64,000 nucleotides of DNA, from contig JBKQIF010000031.1 of NCBI GenBank assembly GCA_052148435.1, positions 62,001 to 126,000 of the forward strand, read 5' to 3'. Below, one piece after another: positions 7,861 to 18,089 of the stretch. Both the position numbers and the translations under genes were made by a program. The notes under the pieces were generated by a model. It had not been told where the DNA came from. It did no database searches and worked only from the letters and a program-made list of their open reading frames with translations. The DNA comes from JBEKYD01 sp052148435 (GTDB taxonomy: Bacteria; Acidobacteriota; Terriglobia; Bryobacterales; Bryobacteraceae). Position 1 is the stretch's first letter. The number at the start of each line of letters is the position of its first letter.

Positions 7861-10032
7861 ATGACGCGAATCATGAAAACTTGCGCCCTCGCAATTCTGG
7901 CGGGAGCCATCGCCAATGCGGCGACACCCATCTCGACGACGCTCACGGTGACGAACGCGACGGTAACCCTGTCCGCCACGGGCACGAGTCTGGTCGTGGC
8001 CGGACCGTCCACGTCGCTATCCAACATCGGCAACGGGACGTTCGCCGCGACGGTTCCTGTCACCAACGTCACCGGCGCCAATGTCACCGCCCCGTTCACG
8101 ATCACCCTGACCGGCGGCGCCAACACCATCACGGGAAACCTCATTGTGCCGACCGCGCTGTTCTTGGGTGAGGCGACCAGCGGCTCCGGATCGGCGACGG
8201 TAACCGGAGGCACCGGCACCTATGCGGGAGCGACTGGCTCCTTTCCGACGCTGAACGGCACCTCCACAGGTACGTTCCCAACGAACCTTGCCGTGAGCTT
8301 CTCCGGCAGCGGGACTATCACCCCGGGCGGGGGAGGCTCTACCGCTCCAACTCCGAACATCACCGCCGTGCTGGATGCGGGCAGCTACACGGCGAATATC
8401 GCTGAGGGCAGCGTCTTCGTGGTGAAAGGGACCAACCTCAGCGCGAGCGGCCTGGTTGAATTCGGTTTTCCGCTTCCGACCTCATGCACCGTTGCCTTAT
8501 GTGCGGGCGCCGCCAGCGGAGAGATTACCTTTACGCCCGCCTCGGGCGGCGCTGGCACGCAGGCCTATCTTGTTTACCTTTATAACGAGAACGGAGTCAA
8601 CCAGCTCGCGGCGATCTTGCCATCGAGCCTCGCCCCGGGCAACTACAACGTGACGGTGACCAATAACGGCGGCTCGACCAGCACGCCTTTCCCCGCGACC
8701 GTGGTGCAGCGCAAGATCGGCCTGATTACGGCGGATAGCTCGGGCAGCGGGCTCGCGGTGATCCAAAACTACATCTCTGCGACAGAACTGGATGTCGACC
8801 GGTTCACCACGGGCTCCGTTGGCGGCTTTACGATTTCGCCGGCGCAGCCGGGCCAGACGCTGATTGCGTGGGCCACCGGCATGGGCCCGGTAACCACCGG
8901 CGATAATACCGCTTCGCCGGGCTATAACTTCGAGGCCAATGGCGTCAATGTGCAGGTGATCGTGGGCGGCGTAAGCATCACGCCCTTGTACGCCGGGCGC
9001 GCGCCCGGGCTCGCCGGCACGGACCAGATCAACTTCGTGCTGCCTTCGAACGTGCCTACGGGCTGCACGGTTTCCTTCCAGGTCTCGGTGAACGGCGCAC
9101 TGAGCAATCCAACGTTCATCTCGATCGCCCCCAACGCCGGCGCGAACGCCTGCGTTCAGCCCGGTTTCACTACTTCTCAGTTGCAGAACTTCGACCAGGG
9201 CGGAACGTACACGGCGGGCGGGTTTTCGATCACCCAGTTCAGCGAGACAATCCCATCGCTGGGCTCGGTGGAGATCGCCGAGGGGACGGGAGGGTTCACC
9301 GAGTACACGGGCTTTGAGCTGGCCTCAATCCCACTGTCGGTGACCCTTCTGGGAACGAGCGGAAACTGCCAGGTAGTCCAGATATCGTCAAGCCAGGGGC
9401 AGGTATCCACCAGCGGCGCCGCCACTAGCCTGGATGCGGGGAAGGTCACGCTCACCGGGCCGGGCGGCTCCAACCTCAACAATACGGCATTCACCGAGTC
9501 GGGCAACCTGTATTCGCTACAGATCGGCGAACAGGGCCTGCCGTCCTCGGTAGGATACGGAAACGGAACGCTGGTCGCGGGCACCTACACGCTGGCCGGG
9601 GCGGGGGGCAAGGACGTGAGCGCTTTTAACGCATCGATCACGCTCGGCTCACCGCTGACAATTACGGGCGGGTTGCCGACGACAGTCACGCGGAGCGCGG
9701 GCCTGACCCTCAACTGGACTGGCGGAAACGCGTCCGACCTGGTGGAGATCGCGGGTTTCACCACCGCGGCGTCGGGCAGCGGAACCGAATTCGTTTGCAC
9801 CACGACGGCGGGCCAGGACACGTTCACGGTGCCGGCGTCGATCCTGGATCAATTGTCCGCCGTCTCCGCGGCCGCTGAGGCAAACGGCTCGACCGGTTCG
9901 CTCGATGTGTTTTCGGGGGGCAACCCGTCGAACGGGAACGGGCTTTTCACCGCGCAACTCACGGCTGGCGGCTCGATCAGCTCCTACTTCACCGCCCTCG
10001 TCGGCTACGCGGCGGAAGTTGTGTATCAATAA
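7861..10032 (+). CDS. Exported protein with TIGR03437-like (Solibacter-type) domain
   Basis: Exported protein of about 723 aa. The ATG at 7861 follows GGAGGAG (spacing 6) and opens a signal peptide (MTRIMKTCALAILAGAIANA). After a Thr/Val-rich beta-strand region come, at about residues 160-425, the hallmarks of the TIGR03437 family known mainly from Solibacter: PNITAVLDAGSY, EGSVFVVKGTNL, GVNQLAAILPSSL, PGQTLIAWATGMGPV, and TDQINFVLPSNVPTGC. The remaining C-terminal part is Gly/Ser/Thr-rich beta sequence with no motif I recognise. The function of the family is not established; surface adhesion or matrix roles are guesses. The frame is open to 7780 but the SD and signal peptide fix the start. 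Confidence 0.85.
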   Translation: MTRIMKTCALAILAGAIANAATPISTTLTVTNATVTLSATGTSLVVAGPSTSLSNIGNGTFAATVPVTNVTGANVTAPFTITLTGGANTITGNLIVPTALFLGEATSGSGSATVTGGTGTYAGATGSFPTLNGTSTGTFPTNLAVSFSGSGTITPGGGGSTAPTPNITAVLDAGSYTANIAEGSVFVVKGTNLSASGLVEFGFPLPTSCTVALCAGAASGEITFTPASGGAGTQAYLVYLYNENGVNQLAAILPSSLAPGNYNVTVTNNGGSTSTPFPATVVQRKIGLITADSSGSGLAVIQNYISATELDVDRFTTGSVGGFTISPAQPGQTLIAWATGMGPVTTGDNTASPGYNFEANGVNVQVIVGGVSITPLYAGRAPGLAGTDQINFVLPSNVPTGCTVSFQVSVNGALSNPTFISIAPNAGANACVQPGFTTSQLQNFDQGGTYTAGGFSITQFSETIPSLGSVEIAEGTGGFTEYTGFELASIPLSVTLLGTSGNCQVVQISSSQGQVSTSGAATSLDAGKVTLTGPGGSNLNNTAFTESGNLYSLQIGEQGLPSSVGYGNGTLVAGTYTLAGAGGKDVSAFNASITLGSPLTITGGLPTTVTRSAGLTLNWTGGNASDLVEIAGFTTAASGSGTEFVCTTTAGQDTFTVPASILDQLSAVSAAAEANGSTGSLDVFSGGNPSNGNGLFTAQLTAGGSISSYFTALVGYAAEVVYQ

Positions 10033-10059
10033 GGCTCAGCACAGCCGTTCGGTTAGGTT

Positions 10060-10087
10060 GCAGGACAGGCCGGGAGGCCTGTCCTGC
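10060..10087. terminator. Bidirectional stem-loop between convergent genes
   Basis: Perfect 12-bp stem GCAGGACAGGCC / GGCCTGTCCTGC around a GGGA tetraloop. It lies between the 3' ends of the TIGR03437-like gene (ends 10032) and the helicase gene (ends 10099). There is no U-tract, so it is either a structural 3'-end element or a REP-type palindrome doing that job. Confidence 0.6.
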
Positions 10088-10098
10088 GGCCACCGGAT

Positions 10099-12447
10099 TC
10101 ACGCCGGCACTTCCGCCAGAATCCGCCGCGCCACTTCCTTCCCCCGCGCGCCCACTTCTCCCACCGGGCCGACGCAGGATGGGCAGCCGTTGTCGCACCC
10201 GCAGGAGGCCAGTAATTCCGCGGTCTGGCTCAGCAGCCGCGGGCATAGCCGGTACAGCGGCGCGCTCATGCCCACGCCGCCGGGATAGGCGTCGTACAGA
10301 TACAGGTTGGGCTCGAACGCCTCCAGGCTGCCGGTGTCGTGCTCGCTCATTGCCACGCCCAAATCCCGCGGGTCGCACATCAACAACAACGCCGCCACGG
10401 TGCGCAGCGCGGTACCCAGGCCGGCGATGCCGCTCTGCCTTTCCTCCGCCGTGAATTCGCCGGCCAACCGCGCCAGGAACGCCGCCGGAAAGTGCAGCCA
10501 GAAAGCCGTGCTATGCATCTCCTGCTCGGGCATGTTCAGCTTCCCCGCCCCGACGTTCTCATTGGTATAAAACTTGATCTTCTTGAAGCCCACGATCTGG
10601 CGGTTCACCCGCACATCGCCGTGCACCCTTCGCACGCTGGAGGGAAACGCTTCGGACTCGAACTCCTCCAGCGCTTTTACCTGGGTGTAATCGATGGCGT
10701 CGGTGTAGTAGTCGCAATCCACCCGCTTCACGTAAGCCTTGCGCTCCTGGTAATCGAAGCGTTCCACATGATACTGGCGCGCCTCGTGCAAATAGATGGC
10801 CTTCTCGTGGAGAGTTGTAAGTGCCGTGGTAAACGACACCTCGGCAATTATGTTGGCCTCGCCGGTAATATCCACCACCACGAAGTTATCGCTCGATACC
10901 GAGCGCAGGCTGGTGGCATCGGCCGGATAGGTGTCGCTGGTCCAGTGCCAGGCGCCGGAAGAGTGATGGAGAAACCCGGCTTCTTCGAGATATCCGCAGA
11001 TCTCGGCGGTGTCGTGCCGCCCGAATTTTTCGCCCTCGCGGATGGGCAGCTCGAACGCCGCGCACTTCAGGTGGGCCAGCAGGATTTCGAGGTTATCGGG
11101 ATTGACGTAAGCGTGCTCCGGCGAGCGGCCGAAGAAATAATCCGGGTGCTCGACGATGTATTGATCGAGCGGCGCGCTGGAGGCCACCAGCACAGCGGCC
11201 GAGGTTCCCTGCCGCCTTCCGGCGCGGCCGGCGCGCTGCCAGCTCGAGGCGATGGTGCCGGGATATCCGGCCATTACGACGGCGTCGAGCGAGCCGATGT
11301 CGATACCCAGCTCCAGCGCATTGGTCGCCACCACCGCCCGAATTTGTCCCTCGCGCAGGCGCCGTTCAATGTCGCGGCGCTCCTTGGGCAGATAGCCGCC
11401 CCGATAGCCGCGCACAGTCTCGGTTGGCAAGCGGCCGCGGTCCAGCGCGTCTTTGAGATAGGTCACCAGTAACTCGGTGGCCAGCCGGTTGTTGGCGAAA
11501 ACCAGGGTTTGCAGGTTCCGCTCCAGAAATTCCATCGCCACGAGGCGGGTCTCGTGGATATAGCTGCGGCGGATTCCGAGCTGGCGGTTGACCACGGGCG
11601 GGTTGTAGAAGATGAAATACTTTTCGCCGCGCGGCGCGCCGTTGCGCTCCACCAGGTCGAACTCTTCTTCGGCGACGGCTTCGGCCAGCTCGCGCGGGTT
11701 GGCGATGGTGGCGGAGCAGCAGATGAATTGCGGCTTGGAATGGTAAAACTCGCAGATCCGCCGCAGCCGCCGCAGCAGATTGGCCAGGTGGCTGCCGTAG
11801 ACGCCGCGATAATAATGCAATTCGTCGATGACGATATAGCGCAGGCTTTCGAAGTAGCGGGCCCAGCGGGTATGATGCGGCAGAATGCCGGAATGCAGCA
11901 TGTCCGGATTGGTCAGCACCACATTGGCCCGCTGCCGAATGGCTTTTCGGGCATCCTGCGGGGTGTCGCCATCGTAAGTGAACGCGCGGATGTCGGCGCC
12001 CATATCTTCCACGGCGGTCTGAAACTCGTGCAACTGGTCCTCCGCCAGGGCCTTGGTGGGGAACAGGTACATGGCCCGGGCGTCGGGGTCGCGCATCAGC
12101 CGGTTCCATACCGGGAGGTTGTAGCACAGGGTTTTGCCGCTGGCAGTGGGAGTGACGATCACCACGTTCCGGCCGGCGTCGATGCGCTCGAACGCCTCGG
12201 CCTGGTGGGAATAGAGCCGCGCGATGCCGCGTTTTTCGAGCGCCGCCCGCAGCCGGGGTTCGATTGCGGCGGACATTTCCGCATACACTCCCTCGGCCGC
12301 CGCCTGGTGGTGGACCGCCCGCACCGGTGAATCGGGCTCCAGGTGAGCGGCGCGGAACTGCGCCACCACCGCATCCAGGGAGGGCCGGGAGCGGTGCGAA
12401 AGCTCCTCGGTGAATTCCGGAAACCCGAGAGACAGATTCGTTTCCAT
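10099..12447 (-). CDS. DEAD/DEAH-box helicase with C-terminal zinc-binding domain (MrfA/YprA type)
   Basis: Superfamily 2 helicase of 782 aa, full length for the MrfA/YprA group. Motifs in order: Q-motif region LYSHQAEAF (about 79), Walker A TPTASGKT (about 98-105), Walker B DELH, motif III SAT, and motif VI QRAGRAGRR (about 403). The C-terminal DUF1998-type region ends in CGCDNGCPSC, the four-cysteine zinc site. In Bacillus, MrfA is a 3'-5' helicase that works with MrfB in repair of mitomycin-induced adducts; no MrfB-like exonuclease is seen next door, so the pathway here is open. The start ATG at 12447 has a weak Shine-Dalgarno sequence. Confidence 0.9.
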   Translation of the reverse strand: METNLSLGFPEFTEELSHRSRPSLDAVVAQFRAAHLEPDSPVRAVHHQAAAEGVYAEMSAAIEPRLRAALEKRGIARLYSHQAEAFERIDAGRNVVIVTPTASGKTLCYNLPVWNRLMRDPDARAMYLFPTKALAEDQLHEFQTAVEDMGADIRAFTYDGDTPQDARKAIRQRANVVLTNPDMLHSGILPHHTRWARYFESLRYIVIDELHYYRGVYGSHLANLLRRLRRICEFYHSKPQFICCSATIANPRELAEAVAEEEFDLVERNGAPRGEKYFIFYNPPVVNRQLGIRRSYIHETRLVAMEFLERNLQTLVFANNRLATELLVTYLKDALDRGRLPTETVRGYRGGYLPKERRDIERRLREGQIRAVVATNALELGIDIGSLDAVVMAGYPGTIASSWQRAGRAGRRQGTSAAVLVASSAPLDQYIVEHPDYFFGRSPEHAYVNPDNLEILLAHLKCAAFELPIREGEKFGRHDTAEICGYLEEAGFLHHSSGAWHWTSDTYPADATSLRSVSSDNFVVVDITGEANIIAEVSFTTALTTLHEKAIYLHEARQYHVERFDYQERKAYVKRVDCDYYTDAIDYTQVKALEEFESEAFPSSVRRVHGDVRVNRQIVGFKKIKFYTNENVGAGKLNMPEQEMHSTAFWLHFPAAFLARLAGEFTAEERQSGIAGLGTALRTVAALLLMCDPRDLGVAMSEHDTGSLEAFEPNLYLYDAYPGGVGMSAPLYRLCPRLLSQTAELLASCGCDNGCPSCVGPVGEVGARGKEVARRILAEVPA

Positions 12448-12565
12448 TTTCGCCTTTTCTTTGCTACCTTACAACGAAATGCCCTGCCGGTACAAGAGGG
12501 CCTGGCGGTAATGGAAACGCGGTGGGGTGGAACAAAGGGCGGCGGATGGGATAAGATCGAGAACT

Positions 12566-13090
12566 ATGAAACCAGCCGTCGGCTTACTCACTCTACTCAC
12601 ATTCGCGGCATTCAGCGCCGGGTTCGCGCAAGAGCGCGGCGGAGCGGCGCACACATTCACTCCCGCAAAACCTCCGGCTAATGGTCCCAAGCAGGTTCGC
12701 AAGGCTCCCGCCGCGGCGCCTGCCGCGCATTTCAACGAAAAGCCCGGACATCCGGACGCTCCCCACGTGGATGGCAATAAGTGGGTAGGGCACTCGTCCG
12801 GGCCGAACGATCCGAAGTATCATTTGGACCACCCCTGGCAGAACGGCCCTTTCAGCGGCGGCTTCGGCCCCAGCCACGTGTTTCGCCTGGTGGGAGGCGG
12901 CCCGTCGCGCTTCTGGTTCGGGGGATTCTATTTCTCCGTCTCTCCGGCCGATATCGGCTATTGCGGCGGCTGGTTGTGGGATTCCGACAACATCGTAATC
13001 TACGAGGATCCGGACCACCCGGGCTACTATCTGGCTTACAACACCCGGCTGGGCGTCTACGTCCACATCTTATATTTGGGTAACTCGTAA
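12566..13090 (+). CDS. Small exported protein of unknown function
   Basis: Predicted secreted protein of 174 aa. The ATG at 12566 opens a clear signal peptide (MKPAVGLLTLLTFAAFSAGFA, cleavage near AQE), followed by a Pro/Ala/Lys linker and a compact C-terminal part rich in aromatic residues and Gly (WVGHSSGPNDPKYHLDHPW, WDSDNIVIYEDPDHPGYY). Ends in VHILYLGNS. I recall similar short exported proteins in acidobacterial genomes but no assigned function. It is divergent from the helicase gene with 118 bases between the starts. Confidence 0.75.
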   Translation: MKPAVGLLTLLTFAAFSAGFAQERGGAAHTFTPAKPPANGPKQVRKAPAAAPAAHFNEKPGHPDAPHVDGNKWVGHSSGPNDPKYHLDHPWQNGPFSGGFGPSHVFRLVGGGPSRFWFGGFYFSVSPADIGYCGGWLWDSDNIVIYEDPDHPGYYLAYNTRLGVYVHILYLGNS

Positions 13091-13144
13091 CCCGCAAGGT
13101 CGGGTAAGATTCCGTAGATGTCGCGAAGGGAAGTCACGGGGATT

Positions 13145-15584
13145 CTATTCTTCCCGCAGCGCTTCGAGCGGCTGCAGCCTGGCGGCGCGGCGGGCGGGGA
13201 TGGCGGCGGCCACCAGCGCCACCGCGGCGAGAAGGGCGACACCGGCAGCCAGCACGGCTGGGTCGACGCCATCGGCCCGATACAGAATCGAGCGTAGCGA
13301 GCGCGCGACCGCCAGCGAGCCGGCAATGCCGCCCAAGATTCCAGCGCCGACCCAGCGCGCGGCGTTCCCCAAAGCGGCGCGCATGATGGCGGCAGGCGTT
13401 GCGCCCAGCGCCACGCGGACTCCGAATTCGCGGGTACGGCGCGCCACCAGGAACGACATCACGCCGAACAGCCCGAAGGCGGCCAAAGCCAGCGCAATGG
13501 CTGCGAACAAACCCAGCAGCCAGGCGTAGAAGCGCGGCCGCGCCGTAACCTGCTCCAGGCGTTTCTGCATGGTCTCGGTTTCCACCGGCAGCGTGCGGTC
13601 GAGCGATGCGATCGCCTGCCGCAGTTCCTGCGCTACCAGAGCGGGCGACAGCGAAGTGCGCACCACCGCGGTGGCGGCCCGCCAGCCCGTGGGGGGTTCG
13701 GCACGCCGGAAATTGTCGTCGATCGCCGGCTTGCGCAGCGTGTAGAATTCGGGGTCCGCATCCTCCGCGGGACCGCGGCTCTTAATCGCGCGCGCGACTC
13801 CGACCACCCTACACCATACGCCGTGGTCTTCCAGAATGTGCCCGCCCACCGGGTCCCGGCCGGGGAACAACCGGGCAGCCAGCGATTCGTCCAGAATCAC
13901 CGAGCGGGCGCCCGAGTCCCGATCCGCTTCAGTGAACCCGCGGCCGCGCAGGATCGGGATTCCCAGCGCGGCGAAGTATCCCGGCGTCACGTAACGCCAA
14001 GCCACCATGCCGCCGGTGCCTTCGGGGCGCGGCGGCACGCCCTCCACGGCGATGGTGGAAAGCGGCCGGCCGCGCGTGCCGCCGATGGGGGGCAGCGAAT
14101 CGGTGATGGCGGCGGCCTGCGCGCCGGGCAATGCCCGCAAGCGCTGTTCCAGCCGGTTGAAGAAGGCGATCTGATCGATGTCGCGCTGATACAGTTGCCG
14201 TCCGAGCACGAAATGCGCCGTCACCACGTGCTCGGCTTCCATCCCCAGCGGAACGCTGGAAAGCTTCCATAAGCTGCAGAGGGTGAGTCCGGCGGCGGTG
14301 AGCAACACCAGCGAGGCGGCAATCTGCGCCGCCACCAGCACGCTTCGTAATCCGCCGCGCGCCGGGCCGATGGAGCGCCAGCCGCCGGTGAGCGTACCGG
14401 AAGGAAAGCGCAGGGCGGGCGCCATGCCAAACAGAATTCCGGCGCCGATGGATGCCAGCGCGGTGAATACCAGCACGCGTCCGTCGATGGACGATTCTTC
14501 CAGATGCGGCAGCGCGCCCGGCGCCATGGAAACGAACGCGCACCATGCCATACGCCAGCGCGCACCCCGCGGCTCCGCCGATGGCCGCCAGCAGCAGGCT
14601 TTCGCTGAGCGCCTGCCGTACCAGCCTCCAGCGCGGCGCACCCAAAGCGAAGCGGACCGCGATATCGCGCTGGCGCATGACGGCGCGCGCCAGCATCAGG
14701 TTGGCCACGTTGGCGCAGGCGATCAGAAGCACCGCCAGCACCGCGCAAAATAGCGGCAGGGAAGCCAGCCGCGCGTCGCCCACCTGCCGGTCGCGCACCA
14801 GCCGCACCCGCAGGTGGACTTCCTTGCGAAATTGCGGCGGCACGGTTTCGAGGGCGCGAGCGAAGTGCGGACCGAGTTGCGCCACGGCCTGCGCCACGCC
14901 GATCCCCGGCTTCAACCGGGCAAAGACGCGGAAGGCGCGGCCCGAGTGTTCGGTAGCTTCGTTCAACGCCTGCGGCACCAGCACATCGGCGCGAACCAGG
15001 GTAGGTGTTTCGAAATCCTTGGGAAGCACGCCCACCACGGTCACGGCGGCGCCATCGAGCAGCAGCGTGCGGCCTATGGCATGGGGGTCGCCGGCCATGC
15101 GGCTCTGCCAGAGCCCATAGGAAATCATGGCGACGCGTGGCCCGTTGGGCAGATCTTCGGCGGCGGAAAAACCGCGGCCCGCAGCCAGCGGCACGCCGAG
15201 AGTTTCCAGAAAATTCGCGGCCACCCGCAGACAAGCCAGGCGCACCGGGTTTTGCTGGTTGAGATCGCAGGCGCGCGCGCCGGCTTCGAAAGAAGTCACC
15301 TCGGCGAACGGACCGGGATTGTGGCGCAGGTCCGTCAGCTCGTCGGCGAACATGAACTCGTTGGTGTCGAGCGGCGCCATCATGCCGACCGACACCAGCC
15401 GGTCTTCCCGCGCGTACGGTAAAGCACGGAACAGAACGCGGTCCACGGTGCTGAAAACGGCGGTAGTAGCGCCCATGCCAAGGGCAATGGCTCCCACCGC
15501 GCTCAGAGCGTAGACCGGATTGTGAAGCAGGGCCCGCGCCGCGTGGCGCAGGTCCTCGAAGCAGCCGGCGATGTCCGCTGTCAT
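13145..15584 (-). pseudogene. ADOP-type FtsX permease, interrupted by a frameshift
   Basis: Acidobacterial ADOP permease: two MacB-type periplasmic core regions and two FtsX transmembrane regions, with no ATPase domain. The N-terminal part (start 15584, MTADIAGCFEDLRHAARALL...) reads correctly through the first FtsX region to LAYGMV. The continuation (FVSMAPGALPHLEE... through FGVRVALGA to the stop at 13145) is in another frame. The shift must fall at about 14530-14550. Joined, the two parts make about 810 aa, normal for the family (compare the intact gene at 40153). Either a real lesion or a sequencing error; each half alone lacks half of the membrane domain. Partner ATPases for ADOP proteins are not encoded here. 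Confidence 0.85.
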
Positions 15585-15624
15585 GCGGGTTTAGACACCG
15601 CGCGGGGAAATTTGTTCCGCACAC

Positions 15625-17604
15625 TCAGTTCAAGGCATCCAGGAACCGGTGATACGCCCGCAAAAGGACCGTGGCGGAGTCCTGCTCGGGTGACACATAT
15701 TCGCGAAAGAGTGCGCTCTTTCCCCAGCGGCTTTCGAGCTCCTGCCAGAAACTGTTCCACCGGATCGTGTGCTCGCCCCCGAGGATACGATCGTTGACGG
15801 CCTTCAGGATGGCGTCGTTGATTTCGGTTTCGCCGATGCCGCGCGTCGCGATCACCTGCGCGTCATGCGACGCTTCGATCACCGCGTGGATCTCGATGGC
15901 CCCGCCGCAACTGCCTAGGATCACCAGACGGGTGGTCTTCGCCAGGTAGCTCAGCGTCTTTTCCACCCAGAAGCTATGACCACGATGAACGACTACCGTC
16001 GCTACCAGCCCGCGCTCGTCCAGCGCTGCCGCGATGGCCCGCTGGCGCCGCTCCGCTTCGCCTTCGAGAGCCCGATTCTTCGGCAGGTGACTATCAATCG
16101 GAACGTTGGCGAAGATCTCGATGCGCCGGCCCTCGGGGCCGCGGCCGGTGAGGTGCACATATTTGCCGCGATCTTCCATCTCCCAGGCGGGATCGTGCTC
16201 GTAGCTTTTGCGGAACGATTCGAAAGACTCGACGCCATCGTCGTCGTCGTAAAAGAAATAGCGCTCGATGCAATCGTTCCGGGCGCCGAACAGGAGCGCC
16301 GTATCGAGCGACTCGGACGATCGCAAGAACGGCAGATACGGCGCGGCGATCGTGGCGATCCCATCCATGGAGAGCTTGGCCGCCAGCAGCCCGTACAGAG
16401 TGCTGCCGCGAAGGTCGCCGGCCTCCCGGCAGCGGACAAATTCCGCGGAAACAATCGCGGCCACCTGCTCGATCAACGCCGTGCTACTGGTGGCATCGAC
16501 GATCTCGGCCAATCGCATCGCCTCTTTGAGCGGGTCGCTGGACCGATCCACGCCGCGGGCTAGCCGGCTGACGACTTCGTGCCCCTCGACGGAGAGAAGA
16601 CCGTCGAAGCGGCCCGCGCCCAACGCGCCTGCGGCAAAATCGCGCAGTTCCCAGTTCTTCGTCCGATCGAGCAGGCCGGTAAAGGAATTACCCGCCGGCT
16701 TTTCGGCTTGCCATTTGGGCAGGAGCAGCCGATCGAAGACCGCGCGAAAGACCCGCGGGTTCGCTTCGGCGCGGCCGAACGCGAGCAAGGCGTAAAGGTC
16801 GACGGCGCGGAAATGCGCCAGGTCGCTCGAGAGCACCCCATCCAGGTCTTGCTGCGCGGCCTGGCACAGCACCAGGGATTCGTTTTCCAGTACCCGGTCC
16901 AAGGGGGCCGTGTCCGCGCCGGCAGTCCGCATATCCAGCACTGTGGCAAAGAACTTTGGCGTGCTACCGGCAATCCTCAGCGCCGACTCGATTGAAAGCT
17001 CGCCACGCGCGATCCGTCCGGCAAGGATGGCCACCCGGCCGCGCCGCGGCAGGTCGATAGAGGGATCTTGGGCGAGACGGGCCAGCAGCGCCAATTCGGG
17101 TGAGTTGCTGGCTGACAGGAGATCCCGCACTGCGCGCGCCGACTTGCTGGTGCCCGAAGCCAGGCCCATCGCCTGGTCCGGGGCAGCCAGGACGAATCGC
17201 TCGAAAAGCCGGCTTCCGCCTGTGAGCGGCATATATTGGCCGGTTTCGCGCAGCGCCAACGCCGGATTGTGGAGCCCGGCGGCAAGCACCAAGCTTTCGG
17301 CCAAGGCGGGTTCCTGTGTCTCGGGTCCGCCATCCCCAGGCTTCTCCTCAATCGTCCGCGCCAACGCGCAAGCGCCGCGGAAATCCATCTCCCCAAGCCA
17401 CGGCCTGCCGGTCACCAGGGGCAGGTAGCGCCGTGCCGCATCCAGATCGCCGCTCAGCACGGCCTCGAAACCGAGCCTTAACGCGCGGTCTCTTTCGATC
17501 TCGCTTTTCAGCCGCGGCAAGTGATCGAGCCCCCGCCCCGGATCGTCCTGGGCGGACTGCAAAAGGCCGCTGGGGCAAAGGAGCAGGACGAGGAGGAGGA
17601 TCAT
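15625..17604 (-). CDS. Exported protein with caspase-like (clan CD-type) His/Cys C-terminal domain
   Basis: About 659 aa. The ATG at 17604 opens a hydrophobic signal peptide (MILLLVLLLCPSGLLQSAQ); upstream in-frame codons to 17799 are low-complexity, though ATG/TTG at 17685-17680 are alternatives. The middle (about 60-470) is Ala/Leu/Arg-rich alpha-helical sequence with no domain I recognise. Near the C-terminus a hydrophobic strand runs into HRGHS (His543) and a second, TRLVILGSCGGA, carries Cys566, followed by DAQVIATRGIGETEIN. A strand-His-Gly/His-Ser then strand-Cys pattern is the signature of clan CD peptidases (caspase, separase, gingipain, CHAT). The 23-residue His-Cys spacing is short but near that of separase. 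Peptidase activity is inference; the substrate is unknown. Confidence 0.7.
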   Translation of the reverse strand: MILLLVLLLCPSGLLQSAQDDPGRGLDHLPRLKSEIERDRALRLGFEAVLSGDLDAARRYLPLVTGRPWLGEMDFRGACALARTIEEKPGDGGPETQEPALAESLVLAAGLHNPALALRETGQYMPLTGGSRLFERFVLAAPDQAMGLASGTSKSARAVRDLLSASNSPELALLARLAQDPSIDLPRRGRVAILAGRIARGELSIESALRIAGSTPKFFATVLDMRTAGADTAPLDRVLENESLVLCQAAQQDLDGVLSSDLAHFRAVDLYALLAFGRAEANPRVFRAVFDRLLLPKWQAEKPAGNSFTGLLDRTKNWELRDFAAGALGAGRFDGLLSVEGHEVVSRLARGVDRSSDPLKEAMRLAEIVDATSSTALIEQVAAIVSAEFVRCREAGDLRGSTLYGLLAAKLSMDGIATIAAPYLPFLRSSESLDTALLFGARNDCIERYFFYDDDDGVESFESFRKSYEHDPAWEMEDRGKYVHLTGRGPEGRRIEIFANVPIDSHLPKNRALEGEAERRQRAIAAALDERGLVATVVVHRGHSFWVEKTLSYLAKTTRLVILGSCGGAIEIHAVIEASHDAQVIATRGIGETEINDAILKAVNDRILGGEHTIRWNSFWQELESRWGKSALFREYVSPEQDSATVLLRAYHRFLDALN

Positions 17605-18089
17605 CCGAACCACGACCGCATTATGCCATGCCAGGGGCGGCGCCGGCAGGCGCTGCCATTTCGGCTGGTGCGCAGTTTTCAACATTCCTTTGTTTTCAAT
17701 AACTTCCTGGGTTCGTTCGGTGCATTTCCTGCGCGGCGAAGCCAACGGGGGTGGCGGCTTGCCTGGGCCGGCTCGGGTGCCTCGGTCGCGCGGGACCAAG
17801 GGGGATGGCTTCAGTCAATCTCATCCGGTTATTTATTTTCAATAGCTTGGTGGCTTCGGCAAGAACGGTTTGGGTCCGCGTTTGTGTATGTTCCCGACCG
17901 CTCGAGGGCTTGGACTCCAGCCTGCCTCACGGGCCGCTCCTCCCATCTTAAGAGGTAGCACGAGGATGGTCTGAAGTTAGAGACAAGAAGTGTTAAGTAG
18001 CGTGGAATGAAGCGAATTTTGCTTGGGAGGGGCTGTGACCGGAGGCTGACCACGGCACCCGCCTGGCCTGGGTCTGGTATGCTCGGAAT
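17605..18089. other. 485-base intergenic stretch, no supported gene
   Basis: Lies between the divergent starts of the caspase-like gene and the membrane-protein gene. Less GC-rich than its surroundings in places, with two similar AT-rich runs (TTTTCAATAACTT near 17696 and TTTTCAATAGCTT near 17835). No ORF with coding character, tRNA or hairpin was convincing. It probably holds the promoters of both flanking genes. Confidence 0.5.
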
